DNA of 64,000 nucleotides from Neopestalotiopsis rosae (GCA_023078685.1 JALGAS010000007.1:2604001-2668000), one strand, 5' to 3'; positions 12,427 through 24,410 are shown, numbered from the stretch's first letter. Program-made: numbers and translations. The notes: a model not told the origin generated them from the letters alone.

Positions 12427-14424
12427 TCAGGGCTTTACTTGATAAAAGTCAGCTGCGTACTCTAGAAGCCATTGTTTTTCAATCTTGGTAATGTCTCGAA
12501 TGAACGTCTTGTTTCCGGTCTCCATGATCTCGTGAAAGACGACCCATTCCGCTTTCCGATTAAACATGAGGGAGCTGGGGTGAGCATGGAAGACGACGCC
12601 GCCCTCCACGTTACGAAAGGTGCCGTCCGGCTGCATCTTGGCGGCATGTGCAAAGTACCCCGTTGTGAGGCAGCGTCGAATCTGCTCGCCTTTGTCCTTG
12701 GTTGTGGTTGTCGGATTCTCAGGGATCCCGAAACGCTCGAGATATCTCTTGAGCTGTGCACGGATGCTCACTGCGCGGCTCATTGCTTTGAAGTTCAATT
12801 GATTCTCGTAGCAGAATTTGGCTTCCTTCTTTCCCTTGGTCACAAACGTTTGATAAACGTTCAAGAGAGTGAGATGGTCACCCTCCTCGGCGGCAAACTT
12901 GCGTCTCGCTGATTCCATCTGTTTCTTCTCTCCGTCTCGTTGGATCCAGATGGCGCCACCCACGCTCGTCATGGCAGCGATGGTAAGAATTTCACTAAGA
13001 CAGTCAAATGAAGCTGCGGATAGCAATGTCTTTGCCATCATTGGTTCAACTGCAAGCTCGGCCATTCGCATTCCCATTGGACGCGTCAACTTGGCGTAGT
13101 CATCTAGTGCCCCTAGAGAGAAAAGAAGCTCGGTGGCTTTGATCAAGAGCTCAGCGGGAGGAGGCGTAAAGTAGTCGAAACGCACAACATTGTCGATGCC
13201 CAGGGCTTTGAGTTGTAAAACAAACGGTGCAAGATTGGTTCTTTGGATCTCTGGTACATTCGCCGCCGGAAGCGCTTGGAAGTTATCTTCAGTGTAGAGG
13301 CGGAAGCACTTTCCCGGCTTGGTTCGACCCGCCCTTCCAGCTCGCTGAGAGGCTGACGCCTGGGAGATCGGTGTGGCTGTCAGCGTTTCGATGCCTGTCT
13401 TGGGGTCAAAGGTGCGAAGCTTGACGAAGCCGCAGTCGACTACGTAGACAATGCCATCAATGGTGACGGAAGCTTCGGCTATATTCGTCGCGACAATGAC
13501 CTTCCTAGTGTCCTGGGGCGCCTCATCAAAGACATACATCTGCTGTTCCGTGGTCAGTCCAGCGTAGAGCGGCAGGACAAGTATCGATTGTGACCCGGGC
13601 TGCAAATCAGCGGCCCTCTCAGAAATTGCCTCAACTGCAGTGTCAATCTCTTCGCGACCAGTCAGGAAGACGAGGATGTCGCCCTCGGCTTCCTTGGTGT
13701 GAATGTCAAAAACTGTTGCTATCGTCTTCTCCACATAGTCCTCAGTTGGTGATTCGAGGTAAAGGACATCGATTGGAAATGTTCTGCCCTCGATGCTAAT
13801 GATTGACCCGGTCTGATTCTTACTCGTGTCTTGAGCAACATCTTCGTCATTTCCTGATTGAGAAAAGAATGCAAGGAATTCTTCGGCCTGCAGCGTGGCA
13901 CTGCTGATGATGACGCGCAACTCGGGCCGGCGTTTGAGAATCTTCTTGAGCAAACCAAGCAGAATATCGGTACTGATGGATCTCTCGTGAGCCTCATCTA
14001 CCATGATGACGGAGTAACGGGAGAGAAGAGGATCGACAAGGGCTTCTCGTATGAGGAGACCATCAGTGAGAAACTTGATCTTGGTTGCCGCTGAAGTCAC
14101 ATCCTCGAATCTGATGGAAAAGCCGACCTCCTTGCCCAGCTCGCAGCCAACCTCTTCTGCGACCCTGATGGCGACAGTGGTAGCCGCAACCCGTCTCGGC
14201 TGGGTAATACCGACGACCTTGCCATCCTCACACCAGCCTGCTTCAGCGAGAAACTGGGGTATCTGTGTAGTTTTACCACTTCCAGTCTGGCCAACGACGA
14301 TGGTGACTTGGTTCGTTTCGACCAGGTAGAGAAGACTGTCCTTGTGCTTAGCAATCGGCAACAGCGCCGAAGGTTTATGCAGAGAAGGAATGAAGCTTGA
14401 GCCTAGTTCAAGATCTGCAGCCAT
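12427..14424 (-). CDS. DHX35: DEAH-box RNA helicase, DHX35-like
   Basis: An intronless 665-aa ORF. RecA domain 1 carries Walker A GQTGSGKTT (~45-53), motif Ia TQPRRVAA (~74-81), DEAH at 143-146 and SAT at 175-177. RecA domain 2 has VATNIAEASVTI and the arginine-finger motif QRAGRAGRTKPGKCFRLY. The C-terminal half holds the winged-helix/ratchet (HA2) and OB-fold regions typical of DEAH spliceosomal helicases. The ratchet and OB domains follow almost at once from the short N-terminus, without the long N-terminal extensions of Prp2, Prp16 or Prp22. Length and layout fit DHX35 (about 700 aa in animals), a helicase linked to late spliceosome complexes. Prp43 is the main alternative but normally has a longer N-terminus. 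It is transcribed away from the CUE gene, with a shared 0.7-kb promoter. Confidence 0.88.
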   Translation of the reverse strand: MAADLELGSSFIPSLHKPSALLPIAKHKDSLLYLVETNQVTIVVGQTGSGKTTQIPQFLAEAGWCEDGKVVGITQPRRVAATTVAIRVAEEVGCELGKEVGFSIRFEDVTSAATKIKFLTDGLLIREALVDPLLSRYSVIMVDEAHERSISTDILLGLLKKILKRRPELRVIISSATLQAEEFLAFFSQSGNDEDVAQDTSKNQTGSIISIEGRTFPIDVLYLESPTEDYVEKTIATVFDIHTKEAEGDILVFLTGREEIDTAVEAISERAADLQPGSQSILVLPLYAGLTTEQQMYVFDEAPQDTRKVIVATNIAEASVTIDGIVYVVDCGFVKLRTFDPKTGIETLTATPISQASASQRAGRAGRTKPGKCFRLYTEDNFQALPAANVPEIQRTNLAPFVLQLKALGIDNVVRFDYFTPPPAELLIKATELLFSLGALDDYAKLTRPMGMRMAELAVEPMMAKTLLSAASFDCLSEILTIAAMTSVGGAIWIQRDGEKKQMESARRKFAAEEGDHLTLLNVYQTFVTKGKKEAKFCYENQLNFKAMSRAVSIRAQLKRYLERFGIPENPTTTTKDKGEQIRRCLTTGYFAHAAKMQPDGTFRNVEGGVVFHAHPSSLMFNRKAEWVVFHEIMETGNKTFIRDITKIEKQWLLEYAADFYQVKP

Positions 14425-15145
14425 GATTTTGGTTTGGGAGGTGGTAATTGGGGATCGCGTACAGGAATATGAATTGTATCGAGATTTAAGCCACTCAAGT
14501 GTTGAGGAAGAAGCCGCGATTCGTGTCTTGTTTTCATCTATAAGGAAACAAGGACTGCAAAACCGACAGGTCTAAATACTATGATTTCCTCACCATAGTG
14601 ACTCTTCTATCCTCTTGAAGCCTGATTCATTGACTCACAATGAGGTTTTATGTGCAACTATAATGCATATTTTCTATCCATGTTCCAGTCATCAAACCTA
14701 TTTGATCTGTGTTTTAGCTCTACGTATCGAGTCATACAGGTAGCTTGGCAGCTAGGCAACTGCTGCAGCAGGTGATGGGTGGGCTTGGTGGAAGGGAGAG
14801 CCTAGAAGGAAGGTAAGCACCAGGGATGGTCACTACTTGTGGCTCGGCAGTGTGGCACAGCGTACTTACAGCGTACTGCACAGCGATGTCACCCCTAAGA
14901 ATAGATGGGAGTTGACGTTGCCCCTCGGTTCCAGGCGGGGCCCACCCACTTGGACTAAGCAGCTGCCTCCTGCCCAGGTGTCAATCTACAGTCTTCATTC
15001 CAAACGGCCGACTTCTTTCTCACCAAGGCAGATAGCTGATACAACAAGCGATCGGAGTATCTATTCGAGAAGCTGACCGGCTGACGGGTTTCCATACTAC
15101 ACCGATTTTGCATCTCTGCCCAAGGTGCCGCGCAATTTAGCCAAT
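14425..15145. promoter_or_regulatory. Divergent promoter region, helicase / CUE gene
   Basis: 721 nt separate the start codons of two divergently transcribed genes. A GC-rich patch lies around 14925-14950. No TATA element is obvious. No ORF here continues into either gene. Confidence 0.55.
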
Positions 15146-16652
15146 ATGGCTTCTAATGAAACGGTAAGTTTCATCGAGACGGCTTCATGCGCCATCGCCC
15201 CCCGACCTCATTCTGGCTTGCTGCTATTGATGAGCTTGATTCATTCGTCCCTTTGTTTCCTCCTTCTCGACTAACATTATCCTTTAAAGAAGAACAAGCG
15301 GATGTCGACTACCTCGCTCCGGGGTCCAGAGTCGCCTACCACTGTCAAACCGTTCGAGATGGATGACGACGATGTTCAAGAGAGTTCGCTGCTAGAAGAA
15401 GATGAGGGAGCGCACGACACTTCTGCCGCCACTTCTGCAGCACCAGCCGCTGCTACGAGCACCGCCGCCGCGCCCGCGACAAGCGATGAGGCACCGCCTT
15501 CCAAACCTCCTCGACCTGTCACCGAGGCTCAAAAGAACGAGCAAGTCTTGAAGGAAGCCTTCCCAAGCATCGATGCCACCGTTATCAAAGCCGTCCTCGT
15601 CGCCAGCGGTGGCCAAGTTGAACCTGCTTTCAACGCTCTCTTGAGCATGAGCGATCCCGATGCTGTCAAGAATGAACCTGCTGTCGAAACCGAAGCTCCT
15701 CCCCCGCAACCACCTCGGCCTACCGGGCGCACGCCCATGTCTCAAATGGAGGCCGACGAGCTCTATGCCCGACAACTGGCTGAGCATTACGACAATGCTG
15801 CCTACGAAGCGCGGACCCGGAACCGAAGCCCTGGTCAGCCGGTTCGCCGCTCAGCTACTGGACTCAAACCCAATGAGATGTATGATCGCGAACACAGCTT
15901 TGTTGACGATGATCTTCCCGTCATTCGCGAAAACTTGCGCAAGGGCTTCCTCGAGACGCAGTCAAAAGTCAACACCTGGTTTACCCAGTTGAAGAAGCGT
16001 ATTGATGGCGAATATGATTCAGAAGAAGATGAATCTCAACCCAGCAGGCGCACCCAGCCCGGCAGCAGCCAGTATGGCGCCGGAACCGCTCGAAGAAGCA
16101 CGGATTATGACCGCTATGATGCAGACCCTCAGGTGCTGAGTGACGACTTTGCTGGCATAAGACTGAATCCTGATGGCAGTAAGTTGTGGTCATCTTCCTT
16201 GCATATACAAGTGATTAACCATTTTCCTAGCCGCACCCCAGGGACGCTCCAGCAACCCGAATGTGTATAGACCTCCGCCCAAGTCTGCATCTCCCAGACC
16301 CGACGGTCGCAAGGTCGCTTTCAAGGACAGCCATGAGGATATCGACGATCCTTACAATGCCTCACCGAAGGTTCCCCCCAAGGACGCATCCTCTACGCCG
16401 CCTCCTGGAGGTAAAACCAGCAAGTGGCAGCCCATGTCTACAGTGGACCCAAGTCCAATTACCGACCATGATCCCTTCAGTCTTGGAGACAGCGAGGACG
16501 AGAAAGAAACCAAGGACAAGCCCGTGAAGGACACCAAGGACGTAAAGGATGCCAAGTTGGATGACAATGAAAGATTGAAGCAAGCCACAGCCGACGCAAT
16601 GGCTGATACCTTGATAGATGATACGAAGAAGACGGATGCTGCCACCAAATAG
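15146..16652 (+). CDS. CUE5: CUE-domain ubiquitin-binding protein, Cue5-like autophagy receptor
   Basis: Three exons (15146-15163, 15290-16178, 16231-16652) give 442 aa. Exon 1 codes only six residues (MASNET) before a 126-nt intron. A CUE domain lies at ~89-130: NEQVLKEAFPSI, then a second helix ending PAFNALLSM. CUE domains bind ubiquitin. Around it are acidic and Pro/Ala-rich low-complexity segments and a central charged region. Near the C-terminus, at 16425-16436, lies W-Q-P-M, at the place where yeast Cue5 carries its W-x-x-L Atg8-interacting motif. It is followed by DPFSLGDSEDE and a Lys/Asp-rich tail. The likely role is to bring ubiquitinated aggregates to Atg8 membranes (family knowledge). 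Confidence 0.87.
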
Positions 16653-17203
16653 GCGCAGGGGTAACTTACTGCTGTGTACGAGAAGCAATCGAGGCAAAGC
16701 AGCTTGGAATTCCATTCGTTTGATACCATTCTAGTAGATCCGCTCATCATAATGTATATTCAAGGATCTCTATGACCAAGTCTTCAGCCTTGGTATAGTG
16801 CCTAGCTCTCGCCAACATTGCCAAACTCTAGAATCTGGTCTCCCCTCCGAGACTTCCACACTGAATAACCTTGGCTGGGTATAAATTCGCTTGTCAACGA
16901 ATATGTCGACACATTATGCTTTGTCAAGAAATGTCTGGATCAGAGTGAGAGTCCCCGTGTGGCAGGACATCACATCCAGAAACTCGGCGCTGGGCGTCAA
17001 GAATGAACTTGCTACGCAACAAATGAAAGCCTGTTGTATGATAGACTTCCCAGTCTTGCTCGATAGTCTAGCGCATGATATGTTTTGCTGATCCGAAGGC
17101 ATCTCAGTCGAGCGTGAGCCTTCTCTTCTCTTTGCAGGTGCGACAGCCATTGTGTGGGAAAAGGGAACCTGGTCTTTGTTGACACGCCCGTAAAAGCGCC
17201 CCA
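16653..17203. other. Convergent 3' flanks of CUE gene and MZT1
   Basis: 551 nt between two genes that end facing each other. It should hold both 3'UTRs and polyadenylation sites. No coding signal seen. Confidence 0.5.
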
Positions 17204-17608
17204 TCACGCGTCCTGCTCTTGGTCCCGGAGCCTAAAGTTCTGCTTTTGCGCCTCCTTGCGTAGGTACTGGACGACTTGCTACAGAATCGAGTAATTAATG
17301 AGCAAATGGGGTTAACAAGGAATGAATAGATTTTATTCTTTTCTCTCTTACCGCCAGTGCCTCGGGGTTGACGCCGTTCTCAATCATAGAAATACAGATC
17401 GATAGCTGTTTACGATCCAGTTGGCAGTTCTAGAAGATGTACATCAAGTATTAGCGATTTGCAGGCCGTAGTTTCAAGTCAGTGTAATAAGGCACCACCA
17501 CCGCGACGGGGGACGAACCAGGATTGTGGAGATCTCGTGCAGAATGTCTACGGCCTGCTGAGCAGCCTGCTGCTTCTCGCCTTGGTCTTTCGAGGTCGGA
17601 GGTGGCAT
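17204..17608 (-). CDS. MZT1: MZT1, gamma-tubulin complex recruitment factor (mitotic-spindle organizing protein 1)
   Basis: A tiny three-exon gene (17608-17519, 17429-17352, 17278-17204; introns 89 and 73 nt) encoding 80 aa. The start is [14 protein letters not shown], followed by a helix ([12 protein letters not shown]). The family signature is then split between exons: [20 protein letters not shown], then [12 protein letters not shown]. All three junctions keep frame and the protein is the usual MOZART1 size. MZT1 binds N-terminal domains of GCP proteins and is needed to place the gamma-tubulin ring complex at spindle pole bodies. Each exon is under 100 nt, so the gene is easily missed by ORF scans. 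It lies head-to-tail with SPC25. Confidence 0.93.
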
Positions 17609-18043
17609 GTTTGCGAATGTTCTGTGTCAATGGTCGACGACTTTGAGCATGTCTGGCAGAGAAGGTTTCCCTGCGTGCGGTTTTGTGCTGTAGAGGCACA
17701 GTTGGGATGTGGAAAGCAGGAAGCGCGTTGAGGGGTGGCAGTGAGAGCTTCGGGACGTGCTGCGACTAGATTAGGTAGGCTTCACGCGTGCTAGCAGCGC
17801 AATCACTATATATATGGCAATCAACTGAGCACGCAGCGCAACTTTTCAAAACCGCAGAATGGAATGAACAGTGGCTCTTTTAACGGCATTTTTTGCGCTC
17901 ATAAGAACAATTTACTCGTCATTCGTTATTTCCTAAGATACTGCAGCAGGGTGCATATTTTTACTTGGATAATATCACAGAAATCAAATAGGGTATCCCA
18001 ACTCTATAACGCCAGTCACGTCGTCCATGTAATATCACAAAGC
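17609..18043. promoter_or_regulatory. Gap between SPC25 stop and MZT1 start
   Basis: 435 nt holding the MZT1 promoter and the SPC25 3'UTR (both genes on the minus strand). A TATATATA run lies near 17810, about 200 nt upstream of the MZT1 ATG. Nothing else recognised. Confidence 0.5.
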
Positions 18044-18882
18044 CTAGGCCTTCATGGCCTCGACAAATAACTCTCGCATGCCCTTGAGCAGAGTACTCAG
18101 CTCTCTGGTCTCATTGACTTTATCCAAGACCCTGTCAATCTTCTCCCGCTCCAGCTTTGGGCGACAGTGCCTGACGTCGTAGTCTCTTGAGCTTGTGCAC
18201 AGCTCGAACCAGGCCTCCCTCTCCCAGTCCCTCTCGTCCACGTGGCTGTATACGAACTTGAGTCTGTCCGTCTGGCCGGCGCCCTCGATTTTGAGGCATA
18301 GGTTCGTCATCCAAAAATCGAGCTCGGGGACGTTGAAGCGCGACTGCGTCTCGAGGTAGGCAGCATGTGCGCGCTGAGCTGCCAGCTTGGTATCAATCTC
18401 TTTCTGTGTCTCCGTAATCTGGTGCTTGAGCGTGTCGCGATGTTCCTGGGCCTTGTTGCGTTGCTGGCTGAGGGCGGCGATCGCAGCCTGCATCTCCTGT
18501 GTCTCGGCCTCTTCCTTTGAAATAGTCTGCTCGTGTGTCGAAGTCTTGAGCTGAAGAATCTCAATATCCTTCTTTTTCATGCGCTGATCCTCTGTATCGC
18601 TCTTGTATTAGTAACGTAATGTGTTCCAACCCAGAAAAGACTTGACGAACCGTGTAGCTCTGCAATATTCATCCGAAATTGGTTGCGCTCCTCTAGTACG
18701 CGCTTGCGCCCTTGCTCAATGAATGCGTCGAATTTCGCAGTGAACTTTGCCATGCGGTCGCGCAATTCATCAAAACCAAAGTTGATATCGGGTAATGAAT
18801 CAGCCATGGATGGCGCGGTCGTGGACAGTGGGAGTTGGCCCCTCAAACTGGCCGAAAATGATGGCTCAAAGGAGGATGCCAT
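18044..18882 (-). CDS. SPC25: Kinetochore protein Spc25 (Ndc80 complex)
   Basis: Two exons (18882-18651, 18591-18044) with a 59-nt intron give 259 aa. The N-terminus (MASSFEPSFSAS) leads into INFGFDELRDRMAKF and ERNQFRMNIAEL, typical of filamentous-fungal Spc25. A long coiled coil follows at ~75-170 (EDQRMKKKDIEIL onwards). The C-terminal globular RWD-like domain contains FKIEG-type beta strands (LCLKIEGAGQTDRLKFVY) and ends LLKGMRELFVEAMKA. Spc25 pairs with Spc24 to anchor the Ndc80 complex to the inner kinetochore. The start at 18882 is preferred to the internal ATG at 18807 because the extra 25 residues match related proteins as I remember them. Confidence 0.9.
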
Positions 18883-19433
18883 TTCGTAGGATTTGAAGTA
18901 GTGACGTGGTGTAGTTGTTCTCTTTCAGGAGCTTTCTCTCTGATGGTGATGGTGATTGAAGATCGCGAATGCAATGCAGGGTGCAACTTGATGATGATGT
19001 ATTGAGGGTGTTCAAGGTCCTCCAAATCTGAGAAGGACCTGCCCTGCGACTTTGTTTACTCGCGCCGGCCGTTGCTAGGTCCCATTGCCCAAGGGGGGTA
19101 GTGGCGCTAAGATAAGATAAACGACCTACAACTTTTTGGCGGGACCGTCCGTCTGCAGGGCCAGTCACATCAATTCCGCATACAAAGTGGGAAGGAAGAG
19201 CTCGAGTATGGACTCGGCTCTTAAAAAACGTCGTGCACGCTTGTTTCTTTTTTTCCACTCTTTTAAATGACCCAAATTGAGCAGGGCAGCATTTTCCCAG
19301 TCTGCTGTCGCCTCCTTATTCCTCATACGCAAAGCTGAAAGTCGATTCACAGGCCAGCTCTGGCTGTCGACTATGAACCAGCTCAGCGAGGAAGTGACTG
19401 TGCAGACGAAATTTGAGTTGAGCCGTCTGCCGG
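18883..19433. promoter_or_regulatory. Divergent promoter region, SPC25 / RRN6
   Basis: 551 nt between divergent start codons. A tandem GATA element (GATAAGATAA) lies at 19111-19120. Its use by a GATA factor is inference. Confidence 0.5.
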
Positions 19434-22400
19434 ATGGCTGACAGGCGCTACAATGAATCACTTCTCGGCAACCCAGGACGTCTGCAGTACTATCCATTGG
19501 ATGTGCGACAGGCGGAAGACCAGGGTTGGCTGACTGTACGAAACCACGAGACTAATGGTAAATACATACTGGTTCTCACAGTGTTTATTTTCAAGAACAT
19601 GCTGCTGACTGCAATCTCTAGAACCTCAAATCAGAGAGCTGGGCTCTCATCATGTATGGCCTGCTTCTGCAGTTCACACGGCGCCACCAGTGATTCCGCA
19701 AGGCTCGTTCCACGAGAACCGGAAGCAGCAAAAATGGCTTGTGAAAAATCACCCAGAAGCTGCACTTGGCAACGATGAGCTTCGCCATATGTTGGCTGAT
19801 GAAGGCCCGTCGAGCAACAAGCCCCACATGCCATCATGGGAACTTACTCAATTCGCCGTTGGCGAGATGACAGACACAATGAATGGGCAAAAACCTATTG
19901 GTGCGCCGCTCATTGCTATGGCGACAGGCTCGGCCGGAGATATTCTACGATTTACACGACCTTCTGCGAAACAATGGCATATTGGTTCCAACGGTACAAT
20001 TGGCTCGCTTCTAGAGCCTGATAATCACCAAGAAACTCTCTGGAGTAAGGATATAGGCACGATCCGTCGCATCAAGGCTGTTGTCAATACCAAGAGATTC
20101 GAGCCTGTCCGCTGGCTGGTAGTACAAAGGGAATCCGTGACATCTGTATTTCGCCCCGAGTATCAACGAATTCCCGTCGTCTCAGAGACATTCTCCGGAA
20201 CTGGCCCACAATATCCCTCGTATATTGCGCCCAACTTGCTCTTCAAAATTTCCAATCGCGATACCGGTCTCAATCCTCATTGTGACGCGGCTTTCAATCC
20301 AGGGATCAAGTCAAAGCGACCTCAGCTTGCCATTGTCGATGAAGGTGGCGAATGGACGGTCTGGGATATATCAGGAACTCGAAATCGAACCTACAAGCAT
20401 CCACGAACCCATCTCAGTGTCTGTGGCAACATTCGCACCGGTGTTCACCCGCGACCATCTACCATACCTACTACTCAATCCCAGTGGCATCGAATCTTTT
20501 GGGTGGGCGGCTCAGAACCCAACGATGAAGACTATAGCGATGAAGATGCACCCGCATTAGGCTCAACGACTGAGTTTCCGCCCCTAGAACGCTCATCAAT
20601 TTTGCTCCTTTGCAATCCGAAATCATTGCGATTGATGAATACGGAAAAGAACGAGTTCTTGCCAGATTTACGGCTCTTTTCTGACACAAGCAAAGATGTG
20701 ATCCTTGACGTGCAAGTGGACCAACAGGACCGGCGATATTTCTACGTTGCCACAACCTCTCGAATTTTTGTGGTAACAGTCAATACTTCAATTGAACCTG
20801 CAAGTGAGGTCAGCACCGAAGAAGCTTCAATAGTTCACTCGTTTCCACATTTGAGGAGCAAGCTCGACAAATTGAAGATGACGATAACGTCTGAGCCCCT
20901 AACAAAACCGGACAGAAACGCGCTCATCGTTCTCTATTCAGAGCATAGCGACTGGCACGATGTCTTCAACATTGGGTTCAGGAAGAAAGGGGCTGGCACA
21001 ATCTCTTGTCACCACGGTTACCTTGTTTCTCAGGACATTCGACCAGGCTTTCAGGGCAAGGGGTTGCAGACATTTTCAATGAGTAGGATTTCGCACTCCA
21101 TTCAACAGCCACCTACCAGGAATACTGCACCCCTGCCCTCAAACCGTAGTACGTGTTACTTCCAAATGTTCTCATTTAAAGCGGATCTCAGCCTGAGCTA
21201 CTGCCTCGGAGTGAGCACAAGCAACGAATGGGACCAGAAGACCACGACGGCACATCGAGTGCCTGAAATCAGCGACACAGATGCTCTTGCCAGGGAATTA
21301 GATCAAGTCCACCAAATGGACAAACTTTCGCGCCAAGACATTGAACGTCAACGAGCTGTGAATTACCTTAGCACGCGTTTCGTTCTTGCCGACAGCATCG
21401 CAGAATTCCGGTACCAGAAGGATAATAGTGTCACAAGGAAAAGACTTGCTAGGAGGTCTTGGAAGCCGGAAACCATTCGACGAATGATAGAGCCTGTATA
21501 TGCAGCGCTCTCGGAGATGCTGTCAAAACTCTGGGTTGAGGGCACTGGCGACGTAGAGGCACTGGATGGTTTTAGAGAGGCTCCATTTGATCCTGTATTT
21601 ATTCTGGTCCAAGAAGCCATGGAGACAAAGAGTTTGGCAAAGATTGCCTTGTAAGTCACCACGATCCATGACATGCTCTCATTTTGCTAATTCTCGCATA
21701 GGTCGGATATAGTAACGGAATTTCGCGTACCCGAAGACTATAGGGAAGCCAGTCGGGAATGGGAGGCCGAGATTGAGCAATTTCGACAAGTAGATCCGGG
21801 CCTGCAGATTTCCTTGCTTGACAGGCCACCGCGCTTCTTTGGCAATGACAGAACGCTAGAGGACTTGTTCCAGACCCTCGTGAAAATCACACTAGGGGCT
21901 GATCCCTTGGAGCTTGCGTCGGATGACACAAATGGCCTTGACTTTGTAGTACTCTGCCGGACTGCCTGTGAACTATATTTGGCTCGCACTGGTATGGTAT
22001 ACCTGGAACCGAGCATACGAGAGCCCATGAGAAGTCAGACAACCGATATTCGATCCTCGCCTCCATTCATGTCAGACAATACACTCGTCGAAAGCCAGGA
22101 CAACTACGGCTCAACGTTTCGGTCCTCTAGCTTTGCTCCGGGGAGCCAAGCCAGCAGCCGGGCTTCCACACCGACTTCTACTATTGGATCAGCCGCGACC
22201 GAGACTGCCAGAAGTGCCAACGAAGAAATTAGCTTGATTCGAGCTCTCACAAATTCTGGAGATGTTGGAACTCGGAAGCTGCGACTCCCAACATCCTGGG
22301 ATGTAGGCGGAGACGCTTCGAATACATTCTTCAGTGTTGACAACAACACCGAGATCACGGAGGGAATGCGCAGACGAGCCAAGCAAGAAGCTCGAGAAGC

Positions 22401-22650
22401 ACGTAAGCGCAAACGGGCCGAGACTCTTTTCCGGCTGCAAGAAGAGCACAACCTGCTACCATCAACACAACCAGTCACAAGAACAGGATTTTCCACTCAA
22501 GTCAGTCAACCCATGACCGACTTTTCCTCGCAACCGCGTTTCTTGTCTTCTACGCCAGCTGTTGCAATGTCCCAACCGACGGCGGGTGCTTTTGGTGGAC
22601 GATCTATGGAGCGGCCGAAGAAGAAGCCCAAGCGGAAGGGTGGGTTTTAA
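19434..22650 (+). CDS. RRN6: RRN6-like RNA polymerase I core-factor subunit
   Basis: Three exons (19434-19557, 19622-21650, 21702-22650; introns 64 and 51 nt) give 1033 aa. The N-terminal ~500 residues are rich in beta strands with repeated aromatic and Asp positions (for example QLAIVDEGGEWTVWDISG), as expected for the Rrn6/TAF1C beta-propeller. The middle is helical, with a Trp-rich patch. The C-terminus is disordered, contains SSQ-like motifs (TQVSQPMTDFSSQPRFLSST) and ends with the basic tail RPKKKPKRKGGF, characteristic of fungal RRN6-like proteins. Rrn6 works with Rrn7 and Rrn11 to place Pol I on the rDNA promoter. Assignment rests on overall layout and the C-terminal signature, since this family is poorly conserved. 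Confidence 0.8.
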
Positions 22651-23326
22651 TGGGCAATATCCATGGTTTGGAGCGTTATAGATATCCAGAGGCGCAGCAT
22701 GGGTGTGTTCAGAGTGGGAAAAACGTGGACTGGCAAACTTATGATGTACATAGCGGCATTATTCAAATCTGATGCACTGCACAAAGGGTATTCCAAGAAA
22801 GTTGTTACGTCGTGATGATTACTTTTGCTGCCTGCCAAAGTGCGTCTTCGGCGTGGGAGTAGGCGTACATGTACTCTCATGTATACTCTTGGTCTGTGGT
22901 ATACCTTGAGGATGCTAGATTAATGAATGTCAAGATTCTCTTGCAAAAAGATGCACACTGTGTACATAATTCTATGAATGATTTTCCTGGCTCGCTGCAA
23001 TTTTCCTCCCATTCACCAGTCATTGGTGGACTGACTGGGCGTGGGCGGGATTCCCTTTGGTAACTGAACTGTAGCTTCCATGACACGTCCCACAGGTGGC
23101 GGGCCATTGGTAATACCCTATGTAGCTACTGCCTCAAAAGCTTCAACCTGGTTGGCCACCTTGATTCAACACTCAAAAAGGCAAACCACTTCATTCAATC
23201 ATAAAAGGTGTCCGTATTCACACATTAAACTCGAGAGCAGTCATCTTTTTGGTAATTATTCACACAAGGAACCAGAAGCGAAAAAGGCAGACAGGCAGAA
23301 AGCGGCCCCTCAGACAAACAAACAAA
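22651..23326. other. Gap between RRN6 and the PITH-domain gene
   Basis: 676 nt with the RRN6 3'UTR and the promoter of the PITH gene. Short ORFs here overlap on both strands and look spurious. No gene recognised. Confidence 0.5.
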
Positions 23327-24216
23327 ATGTCCCACCACTGCCACGACGAACACCAGCACTCGCACGGCGGCGACGGCCACGACCACGTGCACGACCACTC
23401 GGACGACATCACGCCGGCCCTGCAGCACAGCCTGTACCAGCACATAGACTTTGACGGCATCAACACCATGAACGAGGCCGCCGACGACTCGGGCCGCGCC
23501 ATTGTCAAGAAGACTTGGGCCGAGCGGACGCAGGTGGAGCCTGAGCTGGAGAGCGACGCTGATGAGCAGATTATCATGAGCGTGCCGTGAGTTTTTATTT
23601 TATTTTATGTTCATTCATTTGTATGCCTTGATGTTGTGGAGATTTATCCCATTCTTTTGACATTCATGTTGTTTTGTTACCGGCTTTTCATTCCCAGACA
23701 TGTCTCGCAAGCTGGAACCTGGGAATATAGCAGCCTCGTTTTATAAATTCTACCAAATTGATACTATACTAAAAGCACAAAATACACAGATTCACGGGTC
23801 AAGTAAAGCTACACTCAATCCTCCTCCGCTCATCGCCATCAGACTCGGCGCCCCGGACGCTCAAGGTCTTTGTGAACCGGCGGGACCTGGACTTTGAGAC
23901 GGCCTCGGAGCTGGCGCCGACGCAGGAGTTTGAATTGTCCCAGACCTCGGACGTGCAGGAGCTGCCGGTGCGGCGGGCCCTGTTTGGCAAGGTGCAGAGT
24001 CTAAGCCTGTTCTTTGAGGACAACTTTGGCGACGACGACGACGAAGAGGTTACGCGCTTGAGCTACCTCGGCTTCAAGGGCGAGTGGATGCAGCTGGGTC
24101 GGGCACCCATCAATATCACCTATGAGGCGGCGCCCAACCCTAGCGATCACAAAATCAAGGGTACCAATGTGAATGCCATGGGAAGTGGTATCGGTGGAAG
24201 AGGGCCGGGAGTGTAA
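23327..24216 (+). CDS. PITH-domain protein (PITHD1/TXNL1-C family)
   Basis: Two exons (23327-23586, 23790-24216) around a 203-nt intron give 228 aa. The N-terminus is His-rich (CHDEHQHSHGGDGHDH), common in fungal PITH proteins and possibly metal-binding. The PITH beta-sandwich follows from ~30 to 200: LYQHIDFDGINTMNEA, the split strand MSVP|FTGQVKLHSI, VFVNRRDLDFETASE, and LSYLGFKGEWMQLGRAPI near the end. PITH (proteasome-interacting thioredoxin-like) domains link thioredoxin-like proteins to the 26S proteasome. This protein has no thioredoxin domain, so it is the stand-alone PITHD1 type. The gene converges with CCDC25, with under 200 nt between stop codons. Confidence 0.9.
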
Positions 24217-24410
24217 AGGAGGATCATCTCCATCCGAGACCATGGAGACAGATATGGGATGTGGTGATGGGTGTCAGGTACTCTTGCCAGGGAGAATGCC
24301 CAACAGTGTGGTCTGAATTTTACTGTATTATTACCATCATGGTCTTTCCAGCATGTCCAATCGACGATGGTTTTGACGCTTTTTATGAAACAAGCACCAA
24401 TTTTTGGTCT

